Assembly (NCBI GenBank): GCA_027257055.1
Contig: JAPVLO010000971.1
Location: 248,001 to 312,000, forward strand
Direction: 5' to 3'
Origin: Cephalopachus bancanus
Lineage: Eukaryota; Chordata; Mammalia; Primates; Tarsiidae
Length of the DNA: 64,000 nt
Shown here: positions 53,421-64,000 of the stretch, one piece after another
How the letters are laid out: every line of letters starts with the position of its first letter
Numbering within the stretch: the stretch's first letter is position 1
The notes under the pieces: generated by a model
Seen by the model: the letters and a program-made list of their open reading frames with translations, nothing else
Told to the model about the DNA's origin: nothing
Database searches by the model: none
Translations under genes and position numbers: made by a program

Positions 53421-53489
53421 AAAATAAAATAAAATAAAATAAAATAAAATAAAATAAAATAAAATAAAATAAAATAAAATAAAATAAAA
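53421..53489. repeat. (AAAAT)n microsatellite
   Basis: Nearly 14 uninterrupted AAAAT units. Its minus strand reads as an FYFIL-type open frame, which is an artefact of the repeat. Confidence 0.97.
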
Positions 53490-53767
53490 GGTGTTATCAA
53501 AATTTTCTTGAAAATACCCATAGAGATCAAGGATTTTGTTAATGGTTCTTTTGTTAAGAACCACCAGGGTGATGAAATGATTTTTTGGATTATTTTTATT
53601 TGCTTAAAAATAATGTAATAATATGTGGCATACAGATAAAATAAGATTGGCTATACATTAACTATTGAAGCTGGGATTCCTTATATCATTCTCTCTACTA
53701 TTTTTGTTTGTTTGAAATTTTCCACAGTAAAAAATAGGAAAATAAATGCTGACAATCACATCGCAGT

Positions 53768-54113
<346 letters not shown>

Positions 54114-54599
54114 GCAGTACATTTATTAAAAAGGCCCATGAGGTTCATCATAGATGGTAGAGATGGATCTATACGTCAAACTAAGCTACTGAAAACCTGG
54201 GCCTTTTGTAAAGAAAGTCATGAAGATAAATGAGAGGTAAGGTTAGCCAACTAAAAAAGTAAATAAGCCATTAAACCTCAATGCTTCAAACCCCAGGTAC
54301 AGAAATTATGATATAGCTGCCACCCTCCATCTGACTTACTATCTTATTAGGAATAGGGAATTTTTAAATAATTTAATTTTTGGACATGTTTGAATAGTCC
54401 AAGTTTCTTACCAAGAAACAAAAATAACTGTTCAGTGTTTTAAGAATAGACAAAATTAAATACCAGAGGCTGCTGGAATGAAGCACATTGCCTTGGAAAC
54501 TAGGAAGTTAGCAACTGAACAAACACAAAGGAAGAATTCTATTATTAGCAAATGCTTATAACTCAAAAAGGCAGGTGGGAGATTTTATTATAAGATACC

Positions 54600-54720
54600 T
54601 ACATCACAAGTTGCAGTGAGGATTAAGTGAATTAAAATAAGTACTTAGAACAGTTCCTAGCACATGGTAAGTGCTGTGCTTGAGTTAGCTATCATTATTG
54701 CTAGTATTATTATGCTGATG
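54600..54720 (+). mobile_element. MIR SINE 3' part
   Basis: 'gtgaggattaagtgaattaa', 'gtacttagaacagttcctag', 'cacatggtaagtgctgtgct' is the MIR 3' end in sense. Confidence 0.75.
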
Positions 54721-54955
54721 TATTACTAATCATGTTTCTTTTCATATGTTAGTATCTGTGATTTCACTTGGCAAAATGCAGCCAGAAGGCCATGCTGTGC
54801 ATTCCTGATAGCCACTGAAAATTTCCAGGGATTTAAGGGGGAACAACTACTTGTAAAAGCAGTTTACTGAGATATTTAATTACCTGGAAAGTATTGCTTT
54901 TATTCCCCAGTGGCCAAATGACTCTAAGAGAATAAAAAATATCTATACTTAAGAC

Positions 54956-55021
54956 ATCTTTCTCTGTTGACAGAGTTTGGGAATATATATCTTTCTCTGT
55001 TAACAGAGTTTGGGAATATAC
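54956..55021. repeat. 33-bp tandem duplication
   Basis: Two adjacent 33-base units (54956-54988 and 54989-55021), each with 'atctttctctgtt' and 'acagagtttgggaatata', differ at two positions. Confidence 0.95.
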
Positions 55022-55193
55022 ATCTTCAACTAAATAAAACAAAGACAAACCTGTATGCACTTATAAGCTGATAGTAAACAAGGCCGACAACCAACAAAAT
55101 ATACACTGTTCTCATCTCCACAGCTTCAGTTATGGCTTAAAAGGATAAGACTGCAAACTGTGAAACTACTTTTCCTTTCTTTCTTTTTCTTCC

Positions 55194-55480
55194 TTTTTTT
55201 TTTTTTGAGTTGGAGTCTCACTCTGTCACCCAGACTGGAGTGCAGTGGCCGCTCCCGGCCACCACAGCCTCGACCTGCTGGTCTCCGGCGATCCTTCCGC
55301 CTCAGCCTTCCAAGTAGCTGGAACTACAGGCGCGCGCTACCACACCCGGCTAATTTTTTGATTTATTGTAGAGATGAGGTCTCGCCTGCCCAGGCGGGTC
55401 TCGAACCCGTGGGCTCAGGCAATCCACTCACCTCAGCCTTCCAAAGGCGCGGGATTACAGGCTGAGCCACCAAGCCCGGC
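55194..55480 (-). mobile_element. young lemur-type Alu
   Basis: Full-length dimer with left-arm 'ctcgcctgcccaggcgggt', close to the deleted subtype at 45385 and 49371. The flank on the poly-T side is pyrimidine-rich, so the target-site duplication is unclear. Confidence 0.94.
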
Positions 55481-55542
55481 TATTTTTTTTCAAGTCTCAA
55501 ATAAAAGTCTAATATTACTGAGGAATTGGAAAGAAAACTTGT

Positions 55543-55596
55543 AGGGGCCTCACAGTTCTGGAGTCCAGTGTTACATAAACCTGTGTTTGGTTTTAT
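55543..55596 (+). repeat. 54-bp dispersed repeat, copy A
   Basis: Starts 'aggggcctcacagttctgg' and ends 'ctgtgtttggttttat'. Aligns without gaps to 57267-57320 with six mismatches. No family recognised. Confidence 0.8.
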
Positions 55597-56293
55597 GTTG
55601 CCTGGCACGGCTGAAAATGAAACAGATTTGGTTGACTAGAAAGCATGAGTTTCAGTAATAATGGAAGGAAAAGAACTCCCCAACATAAACTGTCTTGACT
55701 TGATATCCAGACATACTCCCTAAGTCCCATGACTAGCCTCCTAGTCCTTTCAGCTGTATGTGGTGGTACAAAGCAAGGAAGTATAAGAAGACCTGGGGTA
55801 GTGAAATCAACCTTAAGCTTATTTCCAAGAAGTCCTTGGGTCTTCTTTGATATGGCCATTCATAATGTCAGTAATGCCTTTTTAATAATGAAAGTAATAA
55901 TCTACTAATCACAAGTCTGTGACAGTACATGAGGTTTCCAACATACAGTAGCCAAAGAAGAATGTGAATATTTAAGTCACATCAAAATGCCTCTATATTG
56001 TACTATGAAATGCAGCTGTGATCCTGGCATTTCAGCTTATCCTGGAATGTAAATGGCAAATTTTTTCAGCTGTGCTGGCATAAATTTATAATTAAGATAA
56101 AGAATGACTAAAATTACCTGGGTGAAATTTCCATTTTAACTTTACGAATTAAGCAAAAAGCTTTCAAAACAAAGCCCTTTTCTCAAATTACACAAAGAAG
56201 GGCCATAAAAATTTTCTTCAGCTGGATGATAGTTCAGGTGACAGGGACTCAGAAATCTACTTGAGGCTTGATTGGGTAACTAGGTGGCAGTCA

Positions 56294-56560
<267 letters not shown>

Positions 56561-56763
56561 TCAAAACAGCAACACAAAGAAAAAATGTTTACATAAAATG
56601 GGGGGTTTCCACTTGCAAATAATAGAACAATAAAACTCTGAAAAAGTTTACCATTATAAATATTATCTCACCACCTCTTCCCTACCCATAAAATTGAGTT
56701 CACAGAAGGAAAAAAATGATCTGATCGCCTTTTGAAAATATTAATCCCAGGATAGGTACTTTG

Positions 56764-57025
56764 CCTTTTTTTTTTTTGAGTTGGAGTCTCACTCTGTCGC
56801 CCAGGCTGGTGTGCAGTGGCATGCTCATGGCCACTGCAGCCTCGACCTACAAGTAGCTGGAACTACAGGCGCATGCTGCCATGCCCAGCTTATTTTTTGA
56901 TCTATTGTAGAGACGAGGTCTCACCAAGTTGCCCAGGCCGGTCTCGAACCCCTGAGCTCAGGCAATCCTCTCACCTTAGCCTCTCAAAGTGCTAGGATTA
57001 CAGGCTTGAACAACCGTGCCTGGCC
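56764..57025 (-). mobile_element. lemur-type Alu with internal deletion
   Basis: Target-site duplication 'ggtactttg' (56755-56763 and 57026-57034). About 35 bases between 'gcctcgacc' and 'aagtagctgg' in the right arm are missing. It lies about 210 bases upstream, in transcription, of the 176-nt exon whose acceptor is weak. Confidence 0.94.
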
Positions 57026-57236
57026 GGTACTTTGTCCTCTAACACTGGCACTACTTAATGAATTCTACATGCTACACGGTAGGTATTCACACAGTTCTTG
57101 CTTCATAAAGAAGTTTAAACTTTCTAATTTTCACAGGTTTGAAAGTCACTAAAAATACAGAGCAGAGGCAGGTGAAAGAATCAGCAGGTAGGGTCTGTAG
57201 TTGCTCAGGAAAAATTTGAGTCCTTTTTTGGGCAGA

Positions 57237-57262
57237 GACAGAGACAGAGACAGAGGCAGGGA
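57237..57262. repeat. short (ACAGAG)n repeat
   Basis: About four imperfect hexamer units directly before copy B of the 54-bp repeat. Confidence 0.85.
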
Positions 57263-57266
57263 GAGG

Positions 57267-57320
57267 AGGGGCCTCACAGTTTAGGAGTCCAGAGCTACAT
57301 AAAACTGTGCTTGGTTTTAT
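57267..57320 (+). repeat. 54-bp dispersed repeat, copy B
   Basis: Starts 'aggggcctcacagtttagg' and ends 'ctgtgcttggttttat'. See copy A at 55543-55596. The flanks of the two copies are unrelated. Confidence 0.8.
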
Positions 57321-59039
57321 ACGAGAAAAACATCTGTGGAAAAAAGATTACTTTTTGACGGCCAAACGGAAATTCTCGAATGAAATCTAATGCTGAGAAC
57401 TGTTATTTAGAATATGAGTTTAAATCTGAAATCCTGTTCAGTTGATTTTATGGATTGATTGCAGCAATTAACAATGGTTAATAATATTTTGTTATAATAG
57501 AAATTTTTAGCTTCCTCTTAACATTTGAAGAAAACGAGAGCAGATACATGACATAAATGAAAGCAAAATCATGGAGCTCCTCCCATTCAATCCTCTTTGA
57601 CTTTCATCTTCTTTAGAGTTTTTCTTTTGTTTCTCAACCAAAAATGAACTTGCCAGAAGGAATCTGATATCACTTGTTTACACAGTAGTTATCTTTAACT
57701 CAATATCCTAAAGGGATTTTTTTCTTCTATTGGGGAATGAAAGGCTTGTACCCTGTAGGAACACTATTGTGGGATAGGGTACTGCCCACCAGACTTGGCA
57801 GCTTTTCCAGATGTATGCAGGCCCAGCCGCCTCCCTTCCTTCCTCTGTCTCTCTTTCATCATGCTGAGTCCAAGATAATTTTTACTTCGAAGATTGTGCA
57901 ATACTTTATCTAGAGCTCAGATCTGTGGTTTCGAGTTTAAAAAGACCTTCAAGATCTTCTGACCCAGCTAGAGAGAAGTTCTGTTAGTGTTTACTAAGTT
58001 CAATTGGGGTGGAGAAGGATAAAGGAGCTCTTAGCTTGTGTATTGGGGATGTATGTTTGCTGCCGATCATATGGTTCCCCCTGCTCCCCCTAATAGAAGA
58101 GATTACAACAGTGAAAACATTTTCATTTACAAAGTACAGTACATCAGTGAAAACTCTACTGGTTAGAAGGACCAGGTTAGAGAAATATTTTTATTTCTGT
58201 ATTATTCCATTTTGCTTCCTCACATAACATAAAGAAGCTGAAGGAATGGGACCTAAGTCTCCTACCTCATTAACAGCCTGGACAAGGACGGGCCACTGGA
58301 GGATTAGCCTTGTTCTGACGACAGGGGGTGGTTGGCAGGGGTAGGAGAAAATGGTCAAGAGCTCAGGGTACCATTCAGGGTATTAGCAGCAGGGTACCGA
58401 TCAGATACCTGCTGAAGGTTTGGATGATGCTTTGAAACTCAACTTGACTCCTATCACTTCCCACACAAGAAGAGGCCAAGCTACTCAAAATAGGGGCCTC
58501 ACTCTGGGAATAAGTAGAGCTGCCATGACCAGTCCCAGTCATCCTGAAGAGGTTCTCTCCATTTATCTGGATCGAAGACTACCCAATTCTGGAGAGTTGG
58601 TGTTCACTCTTGGGGGAAATGCACATCTTTGGTTCAAGAACTTGCTCACAGATGATGGGGAAGACCGTGGTAGACAGAATACAGAGCAATGCTCTTTTAT
58701 TTCATGTATATCAGTAGAATGTGAAAAGGACTGGAGTTAAACTTTGATATACACCTACTAATCCAAACTCCTGTTTTTTGCTGTTACTATTTTTTTTTTC
58801 TTTGTGATCACTTGACTTTTATGACTTTGACCACAAAAGTCTAAGGAGAGGAAACAAATTACCAAGGTAAATTAAATGTCACTGTTGAAGACACTTGGGA
58901 TAAATATTTAAATGTTATATATGGATAATAATATCTTCCTACCTAGAATCTCAGGGAGGGAGTTGTTCTGAATAACTACATTTTCAATACTTTAGGATTT
59001 GAATCTTTATACACACAACCCTTTTTACTTTAATAAGGT

Positions 59040-59178
59040 TTTTTTTTGTTTTTTTTTTAAAGAGATGGGAGTCTTATGTTGCCCAGGCTGTTCTCAAACT
59101 CTGGAGTTCAAGTGATTGTCTCATTTTGTTCTCCTGAGTTGCTGATATTACAGGCATGCACCACTGTGCCAAGCTTAC
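59040..59178 (-). mobile_element. Alu monomer (FLAM-like)
   Basis: T-rich start, 'ttgcccaggctgttctcaaa', 'ttacaggcatgcaccactgt': one reverse Alu arm, old. Confidence 0.78.
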
Positions 59179-60094
59179 TTTAATAATTTTGTATGGCTAT
59201 CTTTCTACAATTTCTTGTCTTCTTTTACACAGAATGCTGTACATGGTTTAAGCTTTTCTTGATGACTCAGAGTTGTCATTGTGGATTTCAATTAAAGATC
59301 TATGCTATAGAACAGAAAGTACTCCCAGGAACTTCAGAGGTATGTAAGAGTTGCTTTTTTTGATATTAAAAGGTTGCTGCACTTTCCGAGTTTTAGTGTC
59401 TGTTCAAGATATATCTTTCTGTCAGGCTTTCATTTCTTTTCTTTTCTTCCATTATACGTATGCCAGTTCTGTCTTCTCCTAATTGGTTGTTTTTAATCTG
59501 CTATTAACTGGAAACTGACTAACAATCAAATTCTTTCATTTCATGGCAATTTCCTGAGTGCTTGCTAGATCCTAGACACCCTAAGCCATGGTCCCATTTG
59601 CTCTTACAAATCTCAGTCTTTGATATGATTAAAAGCCCCTACATGGAGATCTGCAGCCCAGATAGTTATGGCAATATGGAAGAAAAGGAAGAGGGTGATC
59701 TAACTCAGGATGGTGAAGATCTCAGCCTGGTTTTAAGAGGAGATGATTGTTAGCTCAGCTTTCAATAATAGTAGGAGTTACCCAGATAGATAAAATGACA
59801 AAAGGTATTCCAACTAAAGGGAATAGCAGGTGCAAAGTATGAAGGAACATGAAAAAAATAAATGAGGGCAGATCAGCCTCAGAAAGAGTGTCTTTACATG
59901 CCCAATTAAGAAGCCCATGATTGGGTTTTTAAGGGTATAAGCAGTTTTGCTGCTATTATAAACTATTTTCTAGGTTTCTAGATGTATTCTGGATAAGTGA
60001 GTTTTCCAAATAGTAGAGTTTCAGATAGGGAAAGTGTAAATATATTTAAATGGTTTTTATTATATGGAACATATAAAGGAGATAACTCAATTCT

Positions 60095-60172
60095 TTTTTA
60101 AAAAATTGTTTATTTATTATAAAGATGTGGGGTACAATTAAGGGTTAGGTATATAAACATCGATCATGCAGG
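60095..60172 (-). mobile_element. short L1 3' tail insertion
   Basis: 'tttattataaagatgtgggg', 'tacaattaagggttaggtat': only the last 78 bases of an L1. The flanking 14-mers 'gataactcaattct' (60081-60094) and 'gataattcatttct' (60173-60186) look like an eroded target-site duplication. Confidence 0.82.
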
Positions 60173-60339
60173 TGATAATTCATTTCTATTTGGAGGACTG
60201 AGGGTTCAAAGATTCCCACCGACAGGAAATGGCTTTCTGTTTTAAAGTTGATAAATATTAGCAACATTTCAAGTGTATGTTAAACAAGAGAAAAGCTTTT
60301 TTTGAAATAAATAATTTTTTTATCTACTTATATTGTATT

Positions 60340-60411
60340 TTTAAAAAATTTTTAGATATGGGGTCTCACTATGTTGCCCAGGCTGGTCAAAAACTCCTGG
60401 TCTCAAGTGAC
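60340..60411 (-). mobile_element. Alu monomer fragment next to an exon
   Basis: 'ggggtctcactatgttgccc', 'aggctggtcaaaaactcctg': a 70-base reverse Alu arm ending 37 bases from the donor of the 103-nt CASK exon. Confidence 0.75.
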
Positions 60412-60434
60412 TAAGTTCTGAAGAAAAAATTTTA

Positions 60435-60599
<165 letters not shown>

Positions 60600-61909
60600 T
60601 TAATGGAAGATAATCAATTCAGTTTACATAACTAAATAAAATGACAGTATAGTTACACATTAAAAACTTCTGAATTATTTTAGATGCTTGAGTTCTTTGT
60701 CCTCTTCTCATTTCTAGCTGAATTCTCCAAAGATATACCTTGGTGTATCCAACATTTTTCAGAAATCATATGCTTCCAATATTAGAGTACAGTGCTAAGA
60801 ATTCTCAGAAAGTATGGATGTTCAAGAGACACAGACATTTTCTGCCTTTTTATGCAATATTCTCTTCCTTTGAGTGACAGTCTAGATTTGTTTAAGAAAA
60901 AAAATGTATTTTTTTATACTTCATGCCAAAATGGTTCTTGAAACCTCTGACTTTATATCTTGGTCCTTAGGGGATGCTGATGGCCCTTTCTTTGTCCACT
61001 CACCCCCATCATCTTTCTTTCATTTGTCCTATCCCTAAGTAAAGGAGTACCAAATGGATGAGTCAGATTTAATGACTTTAATTGAGTCTTGTTTCCAGGG
61101 CCAGGGACTTCAATGCTCTCCCTAGGCAAGCCTTTTCTCTAGACCTGCCTTTCTTCTCTGTGGGGGTGGGAAGTGAGAAAGGAGAACGGGAAAGGAGATC
61201 GCTTGGTCAGCCCCTAGCCCAGGGCAAAGACATTTTTCCCAAAGTGTAGCCTGCTCGACCAAGGCTCCCTTAAGTATCATATGCTTTGTGATAACAATGA
61301 GGGTTTCTTTGTAGGGCCTTGCCCTTAGGGATGGTGTCAGGAAAGAACTTCATTGTGAGGACCTTTGGTCTCTAATATGCTCTCCAATATAGCTAACATT
61401 ACCTCTGACCCGCTCTCAAAACATAGACTGGTAAAAAAGGTAAGCCATGACAAAGTTTTACTTCAGTTTTAGCCAACATGATAGTGGGTATTAAAAGAAG
61501 TGTGCAATCAAACTGAACTAGTACACCCAGAGAGATGTTTGATGGTTATACACAGAATTGGGAGGAATCCTTACTCTGACCAATGAGAGCAGCAGGATTC
61601 TACTTTGGAAATTATTCCTTCTGTCCAAAGAACTTTAGAGACATTTACAACAGAGTCTAGCACAACCAGCAAAGAGCCCTCAAATATAAGTGTGCATGAG
61701 TGTGTAAGAGCAAGAGAAAGAGAAGGAAGGCTCATGTACATTAGTGTTATAATGAAATTTATGTAATTCTCATCAGTGTAGATTCAGTTATTCTCATTAA
61801 ATCCTTAAATGAGATAAGTTATAAAATCTTAACTTAAAATAAAAAATAAACAAAGAAACCCATAGATAAAAATTAATAGAATATAAAGTGTTAAGTGATA
61901 AGAGGTAAA

Positions 61910-62830
61910 ATTAAGCTGGTGAGGAGGTGTTATAGGTTTGGGGACTAGGAAGGTGCTATTTTAGTTGGGAGTGGGGGATCAGAGAAGGACTGTGTAATGG
62001 GATAATATCTGAACAGAGACCAGAATGAGGTGAAAGAGCACATACTAGGTGGAGGACTAGTCAATACAAAGATCCAGAGGCATGAGGAGGGTTGGTGTGT
62101 CTGGAAAATAGGAAGGAAGCCAGTGTGTCTGGAAAGGAATGAACAAAGGGCAGAGTGGTGGGAAATGTGATCCCAGAGATGATCAAAGGTCTAGGGTCTT
62201 GAAGCCATGGTCAAAGCTCTGGATTTTATGCTGAGTGAGATGGAAAACCACTAGAAAGTTTTGAGCATGAGAGCACTACACTATAATCAGTTTTAGGTTT
62301 TGACAGGATCACTCTGCTGTGTGTAGGAGCACAAGAGTGGAAAAAGGAGACCATTTGGGAGGCTATTGCAGGTGTCCAGGCAAGAGAAGATGGTGACTCG
62401 GATCAGAGTAGCAGAAGCAGAGATTAAGAGAAGTGGTCAAATTATGTTCTAAAGGTGAAGCTGACAGGAATTGCTACTAGATATGGGTGTGAGAGAAAGA
62501 GACACATTAAGCATGACGATGAAGTTTTTGTTCTGAGCAACTGAGTAAAAATGAAGATGCCATTTACTATTTGGAGAACACTGGAGGAGGAGTTTGTAAG
62601 GGGGAATCAAGAATTTGGTTTCATACATAGAGTGTGAGATCTTGATGGGGTGAAGGGGAGGTTGGGGTTAGAGGTGAAAAGTTGGGAATCAACAGTATAT
62701 AGGTAGTATTTGCAGCCAAGGTAATGAATGAAATTACTTAAGGAATGACTACTGATAGAGAAGAGAAGAGAAGAGATGGAGGATGAGCCCTGGTGCACAC
62801 CAATATTTGAGGTCAGGAATATAAAACAAT
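61910..62830 (-). mobile_element. L2-like LINE remnant
   Basis: 'tatctgaacagagaccagaa', 'ggatcactctgctgtgtgta', 'tgggaggctattgcaggtgt', 'gatgaagtttttgttctgag' share the pattern of the blocks at 46021-46450 and 47570-47770. Old and divergent; family assignment tentative. Confidence 0.5.
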
Positions 62831-63184
62831 TTAGCAAAGGAAACAGTGAAGACAGTGAAGCAGGAGGGAAATCAGAGTTTGGTATTCTGAAGCCAAGTAA
62901 AGAAAATTTTTCAAGGAGGAATGGTTAGTGATCAGTGTTACTAAGGTCATTTAGATGAGGATTGAGAACTGACCATTAGATTTGGCAACTGATAAGAAAC
63001 TGGTGACCTTGCTATAAGAGTTGTTTTGGTGGAATGATGGAGACAAAATCCCCATTGGACCAGGCTCAGGGAAGAGTGGGAAGAGATGATGGAGAGCCAA
63101 TAAATACAGATATCTTTCAGTTTTACAGGACTAAAATGGAGAAATGGGATATAGTTAGAAGAAAATGTGAAGCTGATAATTTTG

Positions 63185-63560
63185 AAAAGCTTTTTAACAT
63201 TTTAAATTTTTTAAAATTTACAAGTGGAGAAAATAGATTAATAGACCTCCTTGTACCTGTCACCCAGCATTAACAATTATTGACATTCTGCCATTCTTGG
63301 TTCACCTGTCCCCACCCATTTATTACTTTTTTCACTGAAGTATTTTAAAACAAATCATTTAACCTGTTAATAGTTCAACATTTCTAACAGAGAATTTAAA
63401 AATACAATATTATCATGTCTAATAAAATGAGCAATAATTCTTTAATATCATCTATACCTAGTCCACATTCAATTTTCCTTGACTGCCTCAAAAATGTCTT
63501 TTTACAATTGGTTATCTCAAGATGGGACTCAAAGTGCATATATTGTATTTGATGGTATAT
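63185..63560 (-). mobile_element. old L1 (L1ME-type) 3' fragment
   Basis: 'aatagattaatagacctcct', 'gtcacccagcattaacaatt', 'attgacattctgccattctt' follow the antisense L1ME-type region; cut on the right by the inverted Alu. Confidence 0.65.
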
Positions 63561-63561
63561 C

Positions 63562-63873
63562 TCGCGCTACCATGCCCGGTTGATTTTTTGATTTATTGTA
63601 GAGATGAGGTCTCGCCAAGTTGCCCAGGCGGGTCTCGAACCCGCGGGCTCAGGCAATCCACTCACCTCAGCCTCCCAAAGTGCGGGATTACAGGCTGAGC
63701 CACTGAGCCCCGCTATCGTGCGCCTGTAGTTCTAGTTACTTGGAAGGCTGAGGCGGAAGGATCGCCGGAGCCCAGCAGGTCGAGGCTGCGGTGGCCGGGA
63801 GTGGCCACTGCACTCCAGTCTGGGCGACAGTGAGACCCCAACTCAAAAAAAAAAAAATAAATAAATAAAAAAA
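63562..63873. mobile_element. lemur-type Alu with inverted left arm
   Basis: 63562-63713 is the left arm of a lemur-type Alu in reverse complement ('tgattttttgatttattgta' to 'ctgagccactgagccccgc'). 63714 onward is the right arm in sense ('gtgcgcctgtagttctagtt' to 'ccactgcactccagtctggg') with A tail. Together the arms cover one Alu almost exactly, overlapping by only a few bases at the break. No clear flanking duplication is visible. Confidence 0.9.
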
Positions 63874-64000
63874 GAAAATACATAAAAATCTTCAGATTTT
63901 TCACACAATATATCTTGTACATGATAGAGAGGTTTTATTTTCGTTTTTTAAAGAGTAACATTTGTATACTGATGGGAATGGTCTTGTAGAGGGAAATGAC

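Noticed and set aside
53349..53564. Open frame encoding a repeated FYFIL motif.
   Set aside because: It is the (AAAAT)n microsatellite read on the minus strand.
58420..58740. 106-codon open frame in unique-looking intron.
   Set aside because: No recognisable domain, weak composition signal and a length that can occur by chance; kept only as a possible BLAST query.

Overview
The window is an intronic slice of a primate nuclear gene. Seven short minus-strand segments, each with canonical GT/AG borders and compatible reading phases, join into an uninterrupted 262-codon stretch that I recognise as CASK (calcium/calmodulin-dependent serine protein kinase, a MAGUK scaffold protein, X-linked in placental mammals). 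In canonical human numbering, recalled from memory, they cover about residues 144 to 405: the C-terminal half of the CaM-kinase-like domain, the calmodulin-binding autoregulatory segment and the first L27 domain. Transcription runs from high to low coordinates. The promoter, the kinase N-lobe and the L27C/PDZ/SH3/GK part lie outside the window. Coding bases total 786 of 64000; everything else is intron.

Organism: the many AluJ-like and FLAM-like SINEs show a primate. The youngest SINEs are dimeric Alus with an unusual consensus (poly-T, then 'gagttggagtctcactctg', and on the left arm 'gattttttgatttattgta' and 'aggctgagccaccgagccc'), unlike AluS or AluY. The young L1s have a 3' end containing 'acctaacccttaattgtacccc', which is not an ape or Old World monkey type. 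I infer a strepsirrhine primate, most likely a lemur. A decayed piggyBac relic fits but does not prove this.

Layout (high to low coordinate, the direction of transcription): 60449-60551, 56381-56556, 51242-51364, 44547-44630, 34105-34204, 22981-23102 and 2567-2644 are exons. The largest intron (2645-22980) holds three L1 3' fragments from younger L1 families, an L1 with an apparent 3' transduction (19314-19773), a piggyBac transposase relic (13923-14620), an LTR-like block and MaLR LTRs. The 34205-44546 intron holds a 5'-inverted (twin-primed) L1, an Alu nested in an older Alu, and two copies of one palindromic DNA transposon. The 44631-51241 intron has two young Alus, L2 remnants and an old L1 carrying a younger L1 tail. 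The 5'-most intron ends the window with an Alu whose left arm is inverted relative to its right arm.

I see no second protein-coding gene, no structural RNA gene and no CRISPR or prokaryotic-type feature. The most notable items are retrotransposition footprints: the 3'-transducing L1, the twin-primed L1, the head-to-head Alu, and a strong bias of young Alus toward the CASK sense strand. There are also an unexplained 273-codon open frame next to an L1 and a 54-bp unclassified dispersed repeat.
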